Made by a program: the position numbers and the translations under genes. The notes below the pieces were generated by a model, which made no database searches, had not been told where the DNA came from, and worked only from the letters and a program-made list of their open reading frames with translations. From the NCBI RefSeq assembly GCF_014323605.1, contig NZ_SCMB01000003.1, positions 1 to 64,000 on the forward strand: a stretch of DNA of 64,000 bases, in the 5' to 3' direction. Positions within the stretch are counted from its first letter, which is position 1, and each line of letters starts with the position of its first letter. Positions 1 through 8,482 of the stretch are shown here, one piece after another. This stretch comes from Lactobacillus kimbladii (GTDB taxonomy: Bacteria; Bacillota; Bacilli; Lactobacillales; Lactobacillaceae).

Positions 1-619
1 AGCTAAAGAGGTTTGGTGGGATAAGTATTTACTGCAAATTTCCATTTTCAAAGTAGTTGAATATTTAGTCATGAAAAAAGTGCTCCTAATAGTCAGATTA
101 ATGTCTAACTATTATGGAGCACTTCAATTCCGGGGGTTAACTTCATTCACTGCTGTTTTTTTATATCTCTTGGAACAAGTTGTTATAAGTTAATAAATAT
201 TTTTGGTATATCTCCTCAATTATCTTGCTGCTATGATTTCCACTAATAGTGGCAAGCTCCAAAACAAATTATATAATTAAAAAAATTGAAAGATTGGTAT
301 GATTTGTATCCTTTTTGATGAGTAAAAAAAGATTTACATTGGTGGAGATACTGCCTTTGTTATGTTTGATAAAACTTAAAATTACCAAATTTTATATAAG
401 TAAATTGTTGCAATGAGAAGTGTATCGGCAACATCATCTTTTATTAATAGCAGAATATATAAAAAATTGAAATGAAAGATTTGCCAATGAGGTTAGCTAA
501 AAACAATACCTTCAAGTAAAACTACAGACTATAACTTGTCTTTTTTTGACTTGAAAATTAATTGAAAGAGCAATAAGAATATCTCTATTTAAACATAAAC
601 TTTTAAACAGATTTTGGGA
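1..619. other. Gene-free left edge, no intact coding sequence
   Basis: I see no convincing gene here on either strand; reading frames are short, AT-rich and unsupported by ribosome sites. One frame stays open from position 2 to about 192 but matches nothing I recognise. The only clear structure is the hairpin at 78-124. The stretch lies downstream of rpmB, which reads leftward and ends at its own terminator. It may hold decayed mobile DNA, but that is inference. Confidence 0.5.
78..124 (-). repeat. Imperfect inverted repeat, terminator-like, possible IS end
   Basis: Arms of about 20 nt (78-97 and 104-124) pair with one or two bulges around a 6-nt loop. The outer arm is AAGTGCTCC / GGAGCACTT. 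Read on the minus strand the hairpin is followed by a run of T, so it could terminate leftward transcription. A TGTCTAACTATT run next to a repeat end recalls right ends of some IS3/IS150-group elements, but no transposase is visible and that reading is weak. Confidence 0.45.
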
Positions 620-650
620 AATAAAAAAGCAGAAGAAAACTTCTGCTTTA
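620..650 (-). terminator. rpmB terminator
   Basis: The arms AAAGCAGAAG (626-635) and CTTCTGCTTT (640-649) form a 10-bp stem with a 4-nt loop. On the minus strand the stem is followed by a T-run. It lies about 20 nt past the rpmB stop. Confidence 0.85.
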
Positions 651-669
651 AAAACTTTTTTATTTTACG

Positions 670-855
670 CTAGGCACGGGTAACTTTACCAGATTTTAAT
701 GTCTTAGTTGAAACCCATACACGCTTTGGCTTGCCATCGACAAGAATACGAACTTTTTGAAGGTTTGGCTTCCACGCACGACGTGATGAATTCAGTGCGT
801 GTGAACGTGTATTACCAAAAGTGGTCTTTTTGCCAGTGATATAATCTTTTGCCAT
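670..855 (-). CDS. rpmB: 50S ribosomal protein L28
   Basis: This is a component of the large ribosomal subunit. The 61-residue basic product begins [20 protein letters not shown] and has the typical L28 length and pattern, including the [12 protein letters not shown] stretch. No CxxC zinc pairs are present, so it is the zinc-free form. The ATG is preceded on the minus strand by AGGAGG with 7-nt spacing. It is monocistronic, with its own promoter and terminator, and is divergent from the asp23-fakA operon, the usual arrangement in Firmicutes. Confidence 0.97.
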   Translation of the reverse strand: MAKDYITGKKTTFGNTRSHALNSSRRAWKPNLQKVRILVDGKPKRVWVSTKTLKSGKVTRA

Positions 856-892
856 TTGCTAAACCTCCTTTATTGTGTTTTCATACTAAATT

Positions 893-921
893 AAGATAGC
901 ATAAGTTTAAGAACATTGCAA
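893..921 (-). promoter_or_regulatory. rpmB promoter
   Basis: On the minus strand there is TTGCAA, a 17-nt spacer and TATCTT, with a TGC extended -10. It sits about 40 nt upstream of the rpmB start codon. Confidence 0.7.
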
Positions 922-950
922 CTGCAAAAGTATTTTTTAAGAAGGGATTT

Positions 951-981
951 TTGCATTTAAACTTGATTACTATGATAAAAT
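951..981 (+). promoter_or_regulatory. Promoter of the asp23-fakA operon
   Basis: An extended -10 (TATGATAAAAT, 971-981) lies 37 nt before the asp23 start. The only -35 candidate is TTGCAT at 951-956 with a long 19-nt spacer, so the extended -10 is the main evidence. Confidence 0.55.
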
Positions 982-1018
982 AGATTCATAATATGAGAAC
1001 AATGATACGGAGGTAAAC

Positions 1019-1381
1019 ATGGCTGTAAAAATCAAAACAAAAAACGGTTTGATTGATATTTCAAATGGAGTGATTGCAACTGTTGTTGGTAGCGCAGCTA
1101 CATCTAACTACGGTGTTGTCGGCATGGCTTCAAAAAATGCTATCCGTGATGGCTTCGATGGAATATTGAATCGAGCAAATTATAAGCGCGGTGTTGTTGT
1201 TAAGTCTGAGGATAATAAGATTACGGTTGATGTTTATATAATAGTCGGCTATGGTTTAAAAATATCTGAAGTAAGTCGCAACGTACAAGATAGTGTTAAA
1301 TTCAATTTGAAAAATCAACTTGGAATTGAAACTAAAGCTGTTAATGTCATCGTTCAAAGTGTTAAAGTGCTTGATGAATAA
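1019..1381 (+). CDS. Asp23/Gls24 family protein (YloU type)
   Basis: This 120-residue protein of the Asp23/Gls24 (DUF322) family begins MAVKIKTKNGLIDISNGVIA and carries the family's central GVVGMASKNAIRDGF stretch and a second half with DVYIIVGYGLKISEV. Family members are membrane-associated envelope or alkaline stress proteins; the YloU branch is nearly always encoded just upstream of the DAK-domain protein, as here. An ATG follows CGGAGG. It has no signal peptide or membrane segment. The 21-nt gap to fakA implies co-transcription. The exact molecular role of YloU is not known. Confidence 0.92.
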   Translation: MAVKIKTKNGLIDISNGVIATVVGSAATSNYGVVGMASKNAIRDGFDGILNRANYKRGVVVKSEDNKITVDVYIIVGYGLKISEVSRNVQDSVKFNLKNQLGIETKAVNVIVQSVKVLDE

Positions 1382-1402
1382 CTCAAGCGGAGGGTAGAAA
1401 TA

Positions 1403-3061
1403 TTGGTTTTAAAGGAAATAGACAGTAAAAAATTTAGAGATATGGTTCGCGTCGCTACGCACAGACTTGGTCGCAACGCAGAGTTTATTAACTCTTTGAA
1501 CGTTTTCCCTGTTCCTGATGGAGACACTGGAACAAATATGAATTTAACTATTGAAAGTGGCGCTAAAGCTGTTGCCAAAAATACTAGTAATAGTGTGGGT
1601 GATTTGACAGAAAGCCTTGCTAAAGGAATGTTGATGGGTGCTCGTGGTAATAGTGGGGTAATCTCTTCTCAGCTCTTTAGAGGAGTTTATAAGGCAACTC
1701 AAGGCATGAAAACTCTTAATGCACAAGAGTTGGCCAATGCTTTTTCAAATGGGGTTGCAACAGCTTATAAAGCCGTAATGAAGCCAGTTGAAGGAACTAT
1801 TTTGACTGTTGCTCGGATTGGTGCACAAGAAGGTGCCAATAAGGCCAATGAAACCGATGATGTTGAAGAAGTTATGAAGGCGATTGTTGAAGGTGCTAAA
1901 AAAGCGTTAAAGACAACTCCTGACTTATTACCTGTTTTAAAGCAAGTTGGTGTAGTTGATTCAGGAGGCCAAGGCTTGCTCTTTATATATGAAGGATTTC
2001 TAGAAGGTCTTTTAGGTGAAGAATTTGCTGACCGGTACCAACCTGATGAAGGTGAAATGGATGAAATGATAAATGCCATGCATCATCAATCTGTACAATC
2101 ACAACTTTCTACTCAGGATATTACTAATGGCTACTGTACCGAAATCATGGTTGATTTAACTGCTGATGTTCCTAATAAGAAAACTTTTAATTTAGATGAA
2201 TTTAGGGAGCATTTATCTCAGTTAGGTGATTCACTTTTGGCAGTTTCAGATGAAGAAGTGGCAAAAGTTCATGTTCATACTGAACACCCTGGAGCTATTT
2301 TTGCGTACGGCAGCCAATTTGGCCAATTGGGAAAAATTAAAATTGACAATATGCGGATTCAACACGAAACAATAGTAAATAACAGTGAAGAAAATCAGGA
2401 AAATGTTGATTTTGCCGTAATAGCTGTTGCTTCTGGTAACGGAATTCGCAAACTTTTTGAAAGTGAAGGCGTTAACCGCATTATTTCTGGCGGTCAAACA
2501 ATGAACCCTTCAACACAAGACATTATTGATTCAATCAAAAAATCAGGTGCTAAAAAAGCAATTGTGATGCCGAATAATGGCAACATTATTATGGCAGCCA
2601 AGCAAGCAGCTGAGGTGAGCGACATCCCAGTCGGCATTGTCCCTACTAAAACCATTTCACAAGGCTTGACAGCCATGCTTTCATTTGATCCAGACGATTC
2701 TCTTGATGACAATGTTGCAAACATGACTGACGCTCTTGATACTGTTGTTTCTGGCGAAGTTACTAAAGCAAATCGTGATACCAAAATTAATGAGGTTGAG
2801 ATCCATCAAGACGATTATTTAGGGATTATTGATGGAGAAATTAAAGTGGCTGAAACTGACATAATTACTGCAGCCTCTTCAATGATTGAAAAAATGTTGG
2901 ATGAAGATTCCGAAATCGTTACTGTGATGTTTGGACGAGATTCTAACAAGAAAGAGGCTCAGAAACTGATAGATGCTGTTAAAGAGAAGCATGATGATCT
3001 TGAATTTGAACTTCATGATGGCGGACAACCTGTATATAATTTTCTGATTTCTGTTGAATAA
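1403..3061 (+). CDS. fakA: Fatty acid kinase catalytic subunit FakA (DAK2 domain)
   Basis: FakA phosphorylates fatty acids held by a FakB (DegV) protein to acyl-phosphate, which feeds PlsX/PlsY. The 552-residue product has an N-terminal DAK2 kinase domain with the nucleotide/metal motif PDGDTGTNM (38-46) and a GARGNSGVISSQ glycine loop, a middle domain, and a C-terminal DegV-like region. The start is TTG at 1403, placed 8 nt after CGGAGGG; no ATG fits. No FakB is in the window, but plsX lies two genes downstream, which fits an acyl-phosphate role. recG follows after 2 nt. Confidence 0.93.
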   Translation: MVLKEIDSKKFRDMVRVATHRLGRNAEFINSLNVFPVPDGDTGTNMNLTIESGAKAVAKNTSNSVGDLTESLAKGMLMGARGNSGVISSQLFRGVYKATQGMKTLNAQELANAFSNGVATAYKAVMKPVEGTILTVARIGAQEGANKANETDDVEEVMKAIVEGAKKALKTTPDLLPVLKQVGVVDSGGQGLLFIYEGFLEGLLGEEFADRYQPDEGEMDEMINAMHHQSVQSQLSTQDITNGYCTEIMVDLTADVPNKKTFNLDEFREHLSQLGDSLLAVSDEEVAKVHVHTEHPGAIFAYGSQFGQLGKIKIDNMRIQHETIVNNSEENQENVDFAVIAVASGNGIRKLFESEGVNRIISGGQTMNPSTQDIIDSIKKSGAKKAIVMPNNGNIIMAAKQAAEVSDIPVGIVPTKTISQGLTAMLSFDPDDSLDDNVANMTDALDTVVSGEVTKANRDTKINEVEIHQDDYLGIIDGEIKVAETDIITAASSMIEKMLDEDSEIVTVMFGRDSNKKEAQKLIDAVKEKHDDLEFELHDGGQPVYNFLISVE

Positions 3062-3063
3062 TT

Positions 3064-5100
3064 ATGTATGCAAAGGAATTATTTGCACCTGTTACTGATT
3101 TAAAAGGAGTTGGAACCAAAACTGCTGCAGCACTTGGTAGTCTGGGAATTTATAGTATTTATGATTTGTTATATTATTTTCCATTTCGCTATGATGAACT
3201 TCAAACGATTCCACTTGACCAGATCATGGATGGTCAAAAGGTAATGCTAAAGGGAGTTGTGGCCACTGAAGCCTTTGTAAGCAGATTTGGCTACAAAAAG
3301 AGCAGACTTAATTTTAAATTGAGAATTGACCATGATGTAGTCATGGTCAATTTTTTTAATCAACCTTGGTTGAAAGAAAAAATTGAGGTAGGTAAAGAAG
3401 TTGCAGTTTATGGCAAATACAATATCTCAAGACAAAGTTTAGCGGGTTTTAAATTTATTGCAGCTAAAGAAAATGATAGTGGCATGGCTCCAATTTACTC
3501 AGTTAACCGGCATTTAAGGCAAAAAAAATTAATTGATTTCATTAATATTGCTTTAGATGAATATTTGCCGGCTGTTGATGACGTTGTTCCAGTGGATATT
3601 CGACGGAAATATCGTTTGCTTCCTGAAAAAAATATTGTACAAAAAATGCATCACCCGCAAAATTTTAATGAGTCCCAGATTGCAAAAAGAAGTGCCATTT
3701 TTAGAGAATTCTTTATTTTTCAAACTGAACTAGCTCAGTTAACTGAAGTCAATCCACAAAACAAGGGGATTCCCAAAAAATATGACCTGAATGAAGTTGC
3801 TAAATTGACTAAATCTTTGCCGTTTGAATTGTCCACGGATCAAAAGCAGGTTATCAACGAAATTTTTGCAGACATGTTATCATCCAGACAAATGCAGCGT
3901 CTTTTACAAGGTGATGTGGGTTCAGGCAAGACTATTGTTGCGGTATATGCAATTTTTGCGGCTGTAACTGCTGGCTTTCAAGCTGCACTGATGGTTCCTA
4001 CAGAGATATTAGCGACTCAGCATTTTAAAAAGATTGATGAATTGCTAAGGCCTCTAGGTGTAAGATGTGCGCTGTTAACAGGTTCTACGAAAGCTTTGGA
4101 ACGAAAAGAAATTTATACAGAATTGACCGATGGTACAATTAATGTTGTGATAGGTACGCATGCTTTAATTCAATCAAACGTAATTTTTAAAAAATTAGGA
4201 TTAGTAATTATCGATGAACAGCACCGGTTCGGTGTTAATCAGCGGCAATCTTTAATTAATAAAGGAAATTTGCCTGATGTTCTTTCTATGACTGCTACCC
4301 CGATTCCCAGAACTCTGGCATTAACGGTTTATGGCAACATGTCTATATCTGAAATACGACATCTCCCAGCAGGAAGAAAAAAAGTAATTTCTTCATGGAA
4401 AACGAGCACCCAAATGGATCAGGTTTATCAGCTAATGCGCGAGCAATTAAAGAAGGGATTTCAGGTATATGCTGTAACACCCTTGATCACAGAATCAGAA
4501 GCATTAGATTTAAAAAATGCAGAACAGCTTTATGATAAACTCAGTAAAGATTTCCCTGATGAAAAAGTAGTATTACTTCACGGTCAAATGCCTGGTAATA
4601 AAAAAGATGAAATTATGTCCGAATTTGCAGCTGGAGAAATTAATATTTTAGTTGCTACCAGTGTGATTGAAGTTGGTGTTGACGTGGCAAACGCTAATAT
4701 GATGGTTATCTATAATGCTGATCGTTTTGGAATTAGTCAGCTTCACCAATTAAGAGGGCGAATAGGGAGAGGTAAAACCCAAAGTTATTGCATTTTTTTG
4801 GCTGATCCTAACACACAGGCAGGTAAAGCTCGTATGAAAATAGTGGCATCAACAACAGACGGATTTAAATTGGCTGAAGAAGATTTAAAGATGCGGGGAG
4901 AAGGAGATATTTTTGGTAAAGCTCAATCTGGTCTTCCTGAATTTCAAGTTGGTGATGTAGTTAATAACTACGATACTATGGTAGTAGCACAAAAAGAGGC
5001 TAGAAAATTAATTAAACTTGATCCTCTCTTGCAAAAATCAGAAAATAAAACTTTAAAACAAGTGATAGAATATAAACAATTACAGCAAAAGAGAACATAG
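3064..5100 (+). CDS. recG: ATP-dependent DNA helicase RecG
   Basis: RecG remodels stalled replication forks and branched recombination intermediates. The 678-residue length is standard. The N-terminal wedge domain includes the VGTKTAAALGSLGI helix-hairpin-helix. The helicase core has Walker A GDVGSGKT (about 283-290), Walker B DEQH, the MTATPIPRT motif III, and the C-terminal motif QLRGRIGRG. It starts with ATG two nucleotides after fakA, so it is probably translationally coupled; no separate promoter is seen. The fakA-recG-plsX order is common in Firmicutes. Confidence 0.97.
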   Translation: MYAKELFAPVTDLKGVGTKTAAALGSLGIYSIYDLLYYFPFRYDELQTIPLDQIMDGQKVMLKGVVATEAFVSRFGYKKSRLNFKLRIDHDVVMVNFFNQPWLKEKIEVGKEVAVYGKYNISRQSLAGFKFIAAKENDSGMAPIYSVNRHLRQKKLIDFINIALDEYLPAVDDVVPVDIRRKYRLLPEKNIVQKMHHPQNFNESQIAKRSAIFREFFIFQTELAQLTEVNPQNKGIPKKYDLNEVAKLTKSLPFELSTDQKQVINEIFADMLSSRQMQRLLQGDVGSGKTIVAVYAIFAAVTAGFQAALMVPTEILATQHFKKIDELLRPLGVRCALLTGSTKALERKEIYTELTDGTINVVIGTHALIQSNVIFKKLGLVIIDEQHRFGVNQRQSLINKGNLPDVLSMTATPIPRTLALTVYGNMSISEIRHLPAGRKKVISSWKTSTQMDQVYQLMREQLKKGFQVYAVTPLITESEALDLKNAEQLYDKLSKDFPDEKVVLLHGQMPGNKKDEIMSEFAAGEINILVATSVIEVGVDVANANMMVIYNADRFGISQLHQLRGRIGRGKTQSYCIFLADPNTQAGKARMKIVASTTDGFKLAEEDLKMRGEGDIFGKAQSGLPEFQVGDVVNNYDTMVVAQKEARKLIKLDPLLQKSENKTLKQVIEYKQLQQKRT

Positions 5101-5117
5101 TAAAGGTTGAGGATATA

Positions 5118-6122
5118 ATGAGAACTATTGCTATTGACGCTATGGGCGGTGAAAATGCCCCTGAAGCAATTATAAAAGCAGTATTACGGGCCAAAAAGGA
5201 CTTACCTGAAACAAAATTCATTTTTTTTGGCGATCAAAAAAAAATAAAAGAATTATTGGGAAGTGATAGCAGTCGCACACAAGTAGTCAATACTTCTGAA
5301 ATTATTTTAGATGAAGATGAGCCAGTTAAGGCAATTAGATCAAAAAAAGATTCGTCACTTGTCGTGGCAGCACAATTTGTGAAGCAGGGCAAAGCTGATG
5401 CACTTTTTTCATTAGGTAATACCGGAGCTATTTTAGCTTGTGGCATATTTATAATAGGACGAATTAAAGGTGTGGCTCGACCGGGATTCATGCCAACATT
5501 GCCTGTAAAAAATTCCGATGATGGATTCAATATGATTGATGTGGGTGCCAATGCTAAAAGTAAACCAGAATACCTGCTAGCCTGGGCTAAAATGGCTTCG
5601 TATTATGCAGAAAAAGTGCGGGGAGTCAAAAATCCGCGTATTGGTCTGCTTAATAATGGATCTGAAAGTGATAAAGGTGATGATGTTCATCAAAAAGCTT
5701 ACCAGCTGTTATTGGAAAGCAAACTTAATTTTATAGGGAATATCGAAGGTAATGAGTTATTAGATGGCAAAGCTGATGTGATTGCAACAGATGGGTTTAC
5801 TGGCAATGCGGTTCTAAAAAATATTGAAGGAACTTCAGGGGTTTTGATACACCTTTTGAAGGAAAGCTTGCTTGATAACGGACCTTTTGTTAAATTAGGT
5901 GCATTAATGATCAAAAAAGCATTAAAAGGATTAGTTTCAAAATTTGATGTCGACAAATACGGTGGCGCAGTTTTACTCGGGGTTAATGCTCCAGTAGTTA
6001 AAACACATGGCCGCTCTGGTCAACGTGCTGTTTATTTTACAATTAAACAAATTGATAGAATATTACAGGAAAAAATAATTGATAATTTTAAAGCAGAATT
6101 TGCAGCTGAAAATAAGGAGTAA
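5118..6122 (+). CDS. plsX: Phosphate acyltransferase PlsX
   Basis: PlsX interconverts acyl-ACP and acyl-phosphate, supplying PlsY for the first acylation of glycerol-3-phosphate. The 334-residue protein begins MRTIAIDAMGGENAPEAI, the family signature, and contains SLGNTGAILACG and ATDGFTGNAVLKN. It has no membrane segments, consistent with a peripheral enzyme. GAGG precedes the ATG. Its stop codon overlaps the ribosome site of acpP, so the two are tightly linked. In many Firmicutes fabD and fabG follow plsX; here only acpP does. Confidence 0.96.
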   Translation: MRTIAIDAMGGENAPEAIIKAVLRAKKDLPETKFIFFGDQKKIKELLGSDSSRTQVVNTSEIILDEDEPVKAIRSKKDSSLVVAAQFVKQGKADALFSLGNTGAILACGIFIIGRIKGVARPGFMPTLPVKNSDDGFNMIDVGANAKSKPEYLLAWAKMASYYAEKVRGVKNPRIGLLNNGSESDKGDDVHQKAYQLLLESKLNFIGNIEGNELLDGKADVIATDGFTGNAVLKNIEGTSGVLIHLLKESLLDNGPFVKLGALMIKKALKGLVSKFDVDKYGGAVLLGVNAPVVKTHGRSGQRAVYFTIKQIDRILQEKIIDNFKAEFAAENKE

Positions 6123-6126
6123 AAAC

Positions 6127-6369
6127 ATGGGTAAAGAAGAAATTTTTACTAAAATTCGAGATATATTAGCAGATAATTTTGAAGTTGAAAAAGAAAAGAT
6201 AACTGATGAGACTAATTTCAAAAGTGATTTGGACGCTGATTCCATTGACTTAGTGGAATTCATTTTACAACTAGAAGATGAATTCGGCGCCGAGATTTCT
6301 GATGAAGATGCAGAAAAAATTAAAACAGTTGGTGATGCAGTTAATTATGTTGCAGATCACCAAAAATAA
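6127..6369 (+). CDS. acpP: Acyl carrier protein
   Basis: AcpP carries growing acyl chains on a 4'-phosphopantetheine arm. The product is 80 residues and very acidic. The attachment serine lies in DADSIDLVEF, a slight variant of the usual DSLD motif. The start is the ATG at 6127, since AAGGAGT at 6115-6121 sits at proper distance; the frame is also open upstream into plsX, but that extension has no ribosome site. In many Firmicutes rnc follows directly, whereas here the 10-kb opp cluster intervenes. Confidence 0.95.
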   Translation: MGKEEIFTKIRDILADNFEVEKEKITDETNFKSDLDADSIDLVEFILQLEDEFGAEISDEDAEKIKTVGDAVNYVADHQK

Positions 6370-6391
6370 CTAAAAAATATTCATTATTAAT

Positions 6392-6420
6392 TTGCATACA
6401 AAATGTTTCACGGTTATAAT
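6392..6420 (+). promoter_or_regulatory. Strong promoter of the oppDFBC operon
   Basis: TTGCAT (6392-6397), a 17-nt spacer and a perfect TATAAT (6415-6420) lie 69 nt upstream of oppD. It is one of the best sigma-A promoters in the window. Confidence 0.85.
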
Positions 6421-6433
6421 TAGAAATTAAATA

Positions 6434-6459
6434 AATTTATTAAATATCTTTAATAAATT
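6434..6459 (+). promoter_or_regulatory. Perfect 11-bp dyad just after the opp promoter
   Basis: AATTTATTAAA (6434-6444) and TTTAATAAATT (6449-6459) are perfect complements around TATC. The dyad begins 14 nt past the -10, near the expected transcription start. It is a candidate operator or 5' hairpin. It does not match the CodY box well, and the cognate regulator cannot be named. Confidence 0.45.
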
Positions 6460-6488
6460 CATTGAAGATTTGAGAGGGGAAATGACCT

Positions 6489-7499
6489 TTGGAAAAACAA
6501 AGTGATCTCTTGCTAGATATCCAGCATTTGCATACTGCATATCGTTTAAATGGAAAGTTTTATGATGCTGCAGATGATATTAATTTAACGTTGAAGCGGA
6601 ACGAAATTTTGTCCATCGTAGGTGAATCTGGTTGTGGTAAGAGTACAATTGCATCGAGTATTATCGGCTTGTACGACCATAAAAATACGAAAGTAACTGG
6701 GGATATTCTATATAATGAGTTAAATTTAGTTGGATTAAATGAAAACTTGTTTAACAAAATACGTGGAGACAAAATTGGCATGATCTTTCAGGATCCATTG
6801 GCTAGTTTAAATCCGCTGATGCGTGTTGGCGATCAGGTAGCTGAAACGCTTTATTATCATACAGATATGAATGAAAAAGAGCGTTATAATCGTGTGATTG
6901 AATTATTCAATCAAGTAGGTATGCCAAAACCAGAAGAAACTTTTCGAATGTATCCTTTTGAGCTATCAGGGGGATTAAGACAAAGGGTCGTGATTGCTAT
7001 GGCAATTGCATGTAAGCCCGAAATTATTATTGCAGATGAGCCTACTACCGCTTTGGATGTTACTATTCAAGCTCAAATTTTGGATCTGCTTGAAGATATT
7101 CAAAAGCAATCCCAATCTGGTATTATTTTGATTACTCACGATTTAGGGGTAGTTGCTGAAACTGCTGATCAAGTTGCAGTTATGTATGGTGGGCAGATAG
7201 TAGAAAAAGCTGATGTAAAAACTATTTTTGAGCATCCTTTGCACCCATACACTCGCTCCTTGTTAAATTCAATGCCTCAATCTGAAGATGAAGAAGAAGA
7301 TTTGCACGTTATTCAAGGAACAGTTCCTTCATTGCAAGATATGCCTAGAAATGGCGACAGATTTGCTGCTAGAATTCCATGGATTCCTGCCAGTGCGCAT
7401 GAAGAAGACCCAGTAATGCATGAAGTTGAGCCTGGTCACTGGGTCAGATGTACTTGCTGGAAGACGTTCCACTTTCAAGATGAAGTAGGTGGGGAGTAA
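6489..7499 (+). CDS. oppD: Oligopeptide ABC transporter ATP-binding protein OppD
   Basis: OppD is one of two ATPases powering oligopeptide import. The 336-residue protein has Walker A GESGCGKS (45-52), signature LSGGLRQR, Walker B IIADEPTT, and the C-terminal oligopeptide-transport extension. The signature is LSGGL rather than LSGGQ. The start is TTG at 6489 after GAGAGGGGA; a nearby ATG at 6482 is out of frame. It heads oppDFBC, with 3 nt to oppF. Confidence 0.95.
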   Translation: MEKQSDLLLDIQHLHTAYRLNGKFYDAADDINLTLKRNEILSIVGESGCGKSTIASSIIGLYDHKNTKVTGDILYNELNLVGLNENLFNKIRGDKIGMIFQDPLASLNPLMRVGDQVAETLYYHTDMNEKERYNRVIELFNQVGMPKPEETFRMYPFELSGGLRQRVVIAMAIACKPEIIIADEPTTALDVTIQAQILDLLEDIQKQSQSGIILITHDLGVVAETADQVAVMYGGQIVEKADVKTIFEHPLHPYTRSLLNSMPQSEDEEEDLHVIQGTVPSLQDMPRNGDRFAARIPWIPASAHEEDPVMHEVEPGHWVRCTCWKTFHFQDEVGGE

Positions 7500-7502
7500 T
7501 TT

Positions 7503-8480
7503 ATGGCTAAAGAAATTATTCAAGTAAAAAACTTAAAAGTTCATTATCCCATTAGATCAGGTTTCTGGAACAGGATTACTGACTATGTCAGAGCGGTTGA
7601 CGACATTAGTATTACTATTAATGAAGGTGAAACCTATGGTTTAATTGGTGAGTCTGGATCAGGCAAGTCTACTACTGGCAAGGCAATTGTGGGTGTTGAA
7701 CCTGTTACTAGTGGCAGTATTCTTTATAAGGGTGTCGATATTACTAAAGCCAAAAATAGGCGAAAACTTAACTACAATAAAGATGTTCAAATGATTTTCC
7801 AAGATTCAATGTCAAGTTTAAATCCAAGAAAAAGAATTGAAGATATCATTGCTGAACCGATTCGAAATTTTGAAAATTTAACTACAGATCAAGAACGTGA
7901 GCGTGTTCAAGAGCTATTAGATATTGTTGGTATGCCTAGCGATTCAATTTACAAATACCCTCATGAGTTTTCGGGAGGGCAGAGGCAAAGAATTGGTGTA
8001 GCACGTGCGGTTGCAACTAATCCACGGTTAATTGTTGCCGATGAACCTACCAGTGCTCTGGATTTGTCTGTGCAAGCGCAAGTTTTAAACTTTATGAAGC
8101 ATATTCAGCAACAATATAACATTGCCTATCTTTTTATTTCTCACGATTTAGGCGTTGTTAAGCATATGTCTGAAAACTTAGCTATTATGCACCGTGGCCG
8201 CTTGGTAGAGATTGGTTCAAGGGAAGACATCTACAAACATCCAATGCACATTTATACTAAAAGATTGCTTTCCGCTATACCGCAAGTTGATGTTGAACAC
8301 CGTGAAGAGCACAAGAAGCACCGTCAAGAAGTTGAACAAGAATTTCAAAATGATCAAGACAAGTGGTATGACAAGGATGGTCGTGTGTTTCCCTTGCAAC
8401 AAGTGTCTGGCAAACATTTAGTGGCTTTACCTAAAGATGAATTGAATGAAGAAAAGATAAATGAAAAGGAGGGGGCATAA
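7503..8480 (+). CDS. oppF: Oligopeptide ABC transporter ATP-binding protein OppF
   Basis: This is the second ATPase of the importer. The 325-residue protein has Walker A GESGSGKS (49-56), signature FSGGQRQR, Walker B IVADEPTSALD and H-loop FISHDLG. The tail after about residue 265 is highly charged, as is common in lactobacillar OppF. An ATG follows GGGGAG at the end of oppD. It is separated from oppB by 2 nt, showing co-transcription. Confidence 0.95.
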   Translation: MAKEIIQVKNLKVHYPIRSGFWNRITDYVRAVDDISITINEGETYGLIGESGSGKSTTGKAIVGVEPVTSGSILYKGVDITKAKNRRKLNYNKDVQMIFQDSMSSLNPRKRIEDIIAEPIRNFENLTTDQERERVQELLDIVGMPSDSIYKYPHEFSGGQRQRIGVARAVATNPRLIVADEPTSALDLSVQAQVLNFMKHIQQQYNIAYLFISHDLGVVKHMSENLAIMHRGRLVEIGSREDIYKHPMHIYTKRLLSAIPQVDVEHREEHKKHRQEVEQEFQNDQDKWYDKDGRVFPLQQVSGKHLVALPKDELNEEKINEKEGA

Positions 8481-8482
8481 TC

